From Clostridia bacterium (GTDB lineage: Bacteria > Bacillota > Clostridia > Oscillospirales > CAG-272): 64,000 bases of DNA. Under the pieces are notes generated by a model. It was not told the DNA's origin. It ran no database searches and was given only the letters and a program-made list of their open reading frames with translations. Shown piece after piece: positions 62,101-64,000 of the stretch (the stretch's first letter is position 1; every line of letters begins with the position of its first letter). Both the position numbers and the translations under genes were made by a program. Where the stretch lies: positions 33,053 through 97,052 of the forward strand of contig JAFQDK010000029.1 of assembly GCA_017399305.1 (NCBI GenBank). Reading direction: 5' to 3'.

Positions 62101-64000
62101 CACTACCACCGGCGTTGCTACTCTTGAAGAGGCAGTTAAGAGAATCGCTGCTACCGGCGGTACTGTATGGTTCACCGCTCGTTACGATGTATCCGGCGCA
62201 AGAATCACTCTTCCCGAGTACACCGAGACCATCACATTCCGCGGCACAGTAAACGCTGCCGGCAATGCTGAATCCGGTCTTATTAACAATTCTCCTTATT
62301 CCGTAATCAATCTCGGCGGTCCTTCCGTATTCGAGAACATCGTATTCAAGGGCAAGGGCATCAACTATATCGTTGCTAACTGGAATAACCTCGACTTCGG
62401 TTATACAAGAATTCATGACGAGGCACAGGTTTACCTCATCATCGGTAACTATCTCACCACTGCCGACAATACCGAGGCAAAGGACGTTACCGTTAACCTC
62501 CAGGGTGCAACCATGTCCACAAGTGCGGCTTCCGAGTCCGGCACATCCGAGGCTATCTTCTTCGGCCGTGTATACCTCGGTGACATCTTTGGCGCAAACA
62601 ATATCAAGACCACTAACAAGAAGGTAACCCTTAATGTTGAAAAGGGTCCTCACCACGAGGCAGAGCTTGACGTTCTCTACGTTATGTCCACCACCGGTAA
62701 TGACTCCTTCATGCAGACCACTACCGAGGACTGTGAGACTGTTGTAAACTTCTACGATGCAACCACCGTTCTCCGTGGACGCAGCGGTGACAAGAACGTA
62801 GGTTATGACGACTCTACCGGTCGCATGGATAAGATCACCTTCAACCTCTATGACGACTCCACACTCGTAGGTGACTACCACCTCAAGAATGTTGCTGAGA
62901 CTATCATCAACATCTCTACCGAGGCTGAAGGCAGAAGCGTAAAGATCGCTAAGACCTTCGTTACTATGGGCTTCGGTGCATATGCAAACGTTCCCGGTAC
63001 CGTTACCGTAAATACCGATACTCACAGCTTCAGCGGCGCTACCATCGCACGTCATTCTATTGACGAAGATGCTGGTACTGCTTACACATTTGTAAACAAC
63101 ATCGAAGATGTTTGTACATGGGATGAAGGCGAAATTACCACCGAAGCTACTCCCGATGCGGCAGGCGTTAAGACATACACATGTACCGTTTGCGGCAAGA
63201 CCAAGACTGAGGAAGTTCCTTACGAGTGCACCGCTCACGCATATGTAGCAAAGGCTGACGGCACTTACTACTGTGCAAATGGTTGTGACTCCGTTGATGC
63301 TCCCGCAGCTCCCGTTATCGTTTCGGTTGCTCCCGTAACTGTTAGCGAAGGCGTAGCTGTAGCAACCGTTTCCGTTAAGGCAACAACTCCTATCGTTGCT
63401 AACCGCTTTGTAGTAAACGCTCCCGAAGGCTTCACCCTCACTGCGGCAGAGTCCGTACTTGGTGCAGCAGGCGAGACCTCCACAGGCTTTACTCTTACCG
63501 GTCAGGACGCAATAGAGCTTCCTTACGAGGCGGCACTCCTCAACATGTCTGTTCAGGATGCAACCATTGATGCAGCAGTCCTCACCCTTACCTTTGCAGT
63601 AGCAGAGACCGTTGAGGATGGCACATACATTATCACTGTTGAGTCTCTTGAGACCTACAACCTTGCTGAAGAAGCAATCGAAACTGCAGCAGTTTCTGCA
63701 GAGGCAACCGTAGCAGTTGCAACTGTATGTACACATGAAAATACTACAACAACAACTGTAGAAGCAACATGTACCGAAGACGGTTCTGTAACCGTAACTT
63801 GTGACGATTGTGGCGAGACAGTTTCTACTGAAGTTATCCCCGCAACCGGACACGTTAACACAACCGAGACTGTTGTAGAAGCAACATGTACCGAAGACGG
63901 CTCCAAGACCGTAACATGTGCATGCGGCGAAGTAATTTCTACTGAAGTTATTCCTGCAACCGGTCACGTTAACACAACCGAGACTGTAGTTGATCCTACA
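59117..64000 (+). CDS. Giant secreted surface protein with GLUG and Cys-pair repeats, N-terminal part
   Basis: The open frame of 1628 codons continues past the right edge. GGAGAAAAGGA precedes the ATG at 59117. Residues 1-28 form a signal peptide (VSA-AED). Residues about 40-390 hold GLUG-type repeats (GGLVGYAYQS, GGIVGRVYPN, GGIIGYFRSY) alternating with IENCVN/IKNCVN strands, a right-handed beta-helix pattern of adhesins. From residue 435 there are at least five modules with C-x(n)-C-x2-C and a closing ATGH/ENH (APTCVATGYKNVVCTEC, PSTCATKGTANVVCGDC, EATCTEDGSVTVTCDDC). Between them lie long beta-helix-like stretches (about 650-850 and 990-1300). It is probably an adhesin or surface scaffold; the anchor would be in the missing C-terminus. 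Confidence 0.88.
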   Translation, partial: MQKKLLSVLLAICMLISMFPMALPVSAAEDTEETVTATEIGTADALIALMGDSTAWGGNYKLTADIDLTGLTQTSIGTAAVKFTGTFDGNYKTIKGLATASGLFGQVQGATIKNLTVEGTVTATANGAGGLVGYAYQSVTIENCVNKVTVNGKTRAAGFVGSLDVQGPVVIKNCVNEGTVIATGEHIGGIVGRVYPNQAGGSLNIENCVNKAKIQGTTNVAGIVGRFDVISAGSNGSYNVKNCANYGEINPTTTASGGCSSAGIIGLYSNNASSTTTVIENCYNEGNVVAEAKYVGGIIGYFRSYPTPHPTATDLVIRNNMNAGDISCTANGAATSGIVGTANGSTGGFTLENNYNCGSVVNGDDEYEAAIVAAGTAKAVIQNNYALDLGETHGVTTYTNLVTEETYASAASFAGFSTDYWIFTDNGPELKTHHTHDLEAKYVAVEGGHAYSCYCNDASTIGTTEEHVMVGGTCLVCGAADCTHATTEEVITLAPTCVATGYKNVVCTECESIVEKDVVVEIDPENHTGTDASISYDADNGCIVYTYDCCGAVIYEDWTVSADVYYATTGYTIDANTSFDGDIGTESELAFGSLDDVIEYVIASSEVNEDITVHVVDTLTLTKNFETPAIEANLTLTGGEIIFNATNRSIYANGPLTIEGTTLTAIGNCFIMGRNNKLVVGEGVVTNSDSSGENKFYLIAGAGNAGVNGVLAGDLTVRSGAWHSVVGANRFEENGASAGSIVMTVGKTNADDTLTINGLTPFGINGGAISADSYSTIIVDGEVDVTEMYASIYPTSNVHGEENIYFVNLVLKEGADITTLTGLTNQATLATAKWTVYADQRNEAAVADAALFAGNDSNITVAQSTYAVYCVDYLDGHVDANEDTACDECGSSMTCEHDNVSNVTVTPSTCATKGTANVVCGDCGTVVGQTELDLDASNHEDLDYVWSKNADTGAYEIVCSACNAAIISQEEAPTVYVAKLDAGVTSGDDANDGLTTTTGVATLEEAVKRIAATGGTVWFTARYDVSGARITLPEYTETITFRGTVNAAGNAESGLINNSPYSVINLGGPSVFENIVFKGKGINYIVANWNNLDFGYTRIHDEAQVYLIIGNYLTTADNTEAKDVTVNLQGATMSTSAASESGTSEAIFFGRVYLGDIFGANNIKTTNKKVTLNVEKGPHHEAELDVLYVMSTTGNDSFMQTTTEDCETVVNFYDATTVLRGRSGDKNVGYDDSTGRMDKITFNLYDDSTLVGDYHLKNVAETIINISTEAEGRSVKIAKTFVTMGFGAYANVPGTVTVNTDTHSFSGATIARHSIDEDAGTAYTFVNNIEDVCTWDEGEITTEATPDAAGVKTYTCTVCGKTKTEEVPYECTAHAYVAKADGTYYCANGCDSVDAPAAPVIVSVAPVTVSEGVAVATVSVKATTPIVANRFVVNAPEGFTLTAAESVLGAAGETSTGFTLTGQDAIELPYEAALLNMSVQDATIDAAVLTLTFAVAETVEDGTYIITVESLETYNLAEEAIETAAVSAEATVAVATVCTHENTTTTTVEATCTEDGSVTVTCDDCGETVSTEVIPATGHVNTTETVVEATCTEDGSKTVTCACGEVISTEVIPATGHVNTTETVVDPT
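63758..64000 (+). repeat. Tandem repeats inside the giant surface protein
   Basis: The DNA run beginning GTAGAAGCAACATGTACCG at 63758 recurs at 63875 (117 bp later), and a third unit starts at 63986 (111 bp later) and is cut by the window edge. The shorter second unit reads TCACGE where the first reads TCDDCGE. The units are nearly identical at the DNA level, so copy number may vary. Confidence 0.75.

Noticed and set aside
61439-63967. 842-codon open frame on the minus strand
   Set aside because: It lies wholly opposite the giant surface protein. Its product is an implausible Cys/Gly/Val/Tyr-rich string, a shadow of biased codons on the other strand; it has no ribosome binding site or promoter.
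63758-64000. CRISPR or satellite repeats at the right edge
   Set aside because: The repeats are in frame, 111-117 bp long, and encode protein modules.

Overview
The window looks like chromosomal DNA from an endospore-forming, Gram-positive, clostridia-type member of the Bacillota. The reasons are: the gene block dnaA-dnaN-recF-remB-gyrB-gyrA, a spoIIE sporulation phosphatase, a SleB-type cortex/cell-wall hydrolase, hprK, parAB with two parS sites, AGGAGG-type ribosome binding sites, sigma-A promoters with 17-bp spacers, and S-layer proteins anchored by SLH domains. I do not name a genus; an uncultured gut-type clostridium is a guess.

Layout. Bases 1-1525 (minus) hold the start of a secreted Calx-beta protein, divergent from a MerR-type regulator (1750-2514). 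Bases 2515-3004 are the debris of a mobile element carrying a large serine recombinase. Next come a lipoprotein and a MATE exporter, then an AraC regulator divergent from a glycoside hydrolase family 2 enzyme that is translationally coupled to a DMT permease, then trmB. From 10.7 to 24.9 kb nearly everything is on the minus strand: pyrR, pgsA, rimO, recX, recA, a lipoprotein, gyrA, gyrB, remB, recF, dnaN and dnaA, with a probable oriC between dnaA and dnaN. To the right lie a PAP2 phosphatase, an AT-rich protease gene between two copies of the same terminator, a 3-hydroxyacyl-CoA dehydrogenase, tRNA-Thr(GGT), spoIIE, lipoproteins, a MORN-repeat membrane protein, and parB-parA with parS.

From 38 kb to the end the window is a cell-envelope island: a SleB-like hydrolase, an SLH-anchored phosphodiester glycosidase, hprK, four consecutive paralogous SLH proteins of about 1050-1200 residues each, a polytopic membrane protein, and a giant secreted GLUG/cysteine-repeat protein that runs off the right edge.

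The most interesting signal is in the promoters of this island. All four SLH paralogues have the same architecture: hexamers of the form NTTACA start exactly 32 and/or 21 bp upstream of the -35 box, followed by a 17-bp promoter spacer, a 5' leader with a hairpin, a strong RBS, and a private terminator. The giant surface protein has the 32-bp element too. This looks like a dedicated surface-protein regulon read by a regulator that binds 11-bp-period direct repeats, as OmpR/PhoB-family proteins do. The fourth paralogue carries an extended array of the motif, and it also has an in-frame TAA 45 codons before the conserved C-terminus. Dispersed palindromic repeats sit in several intergenic gaps.
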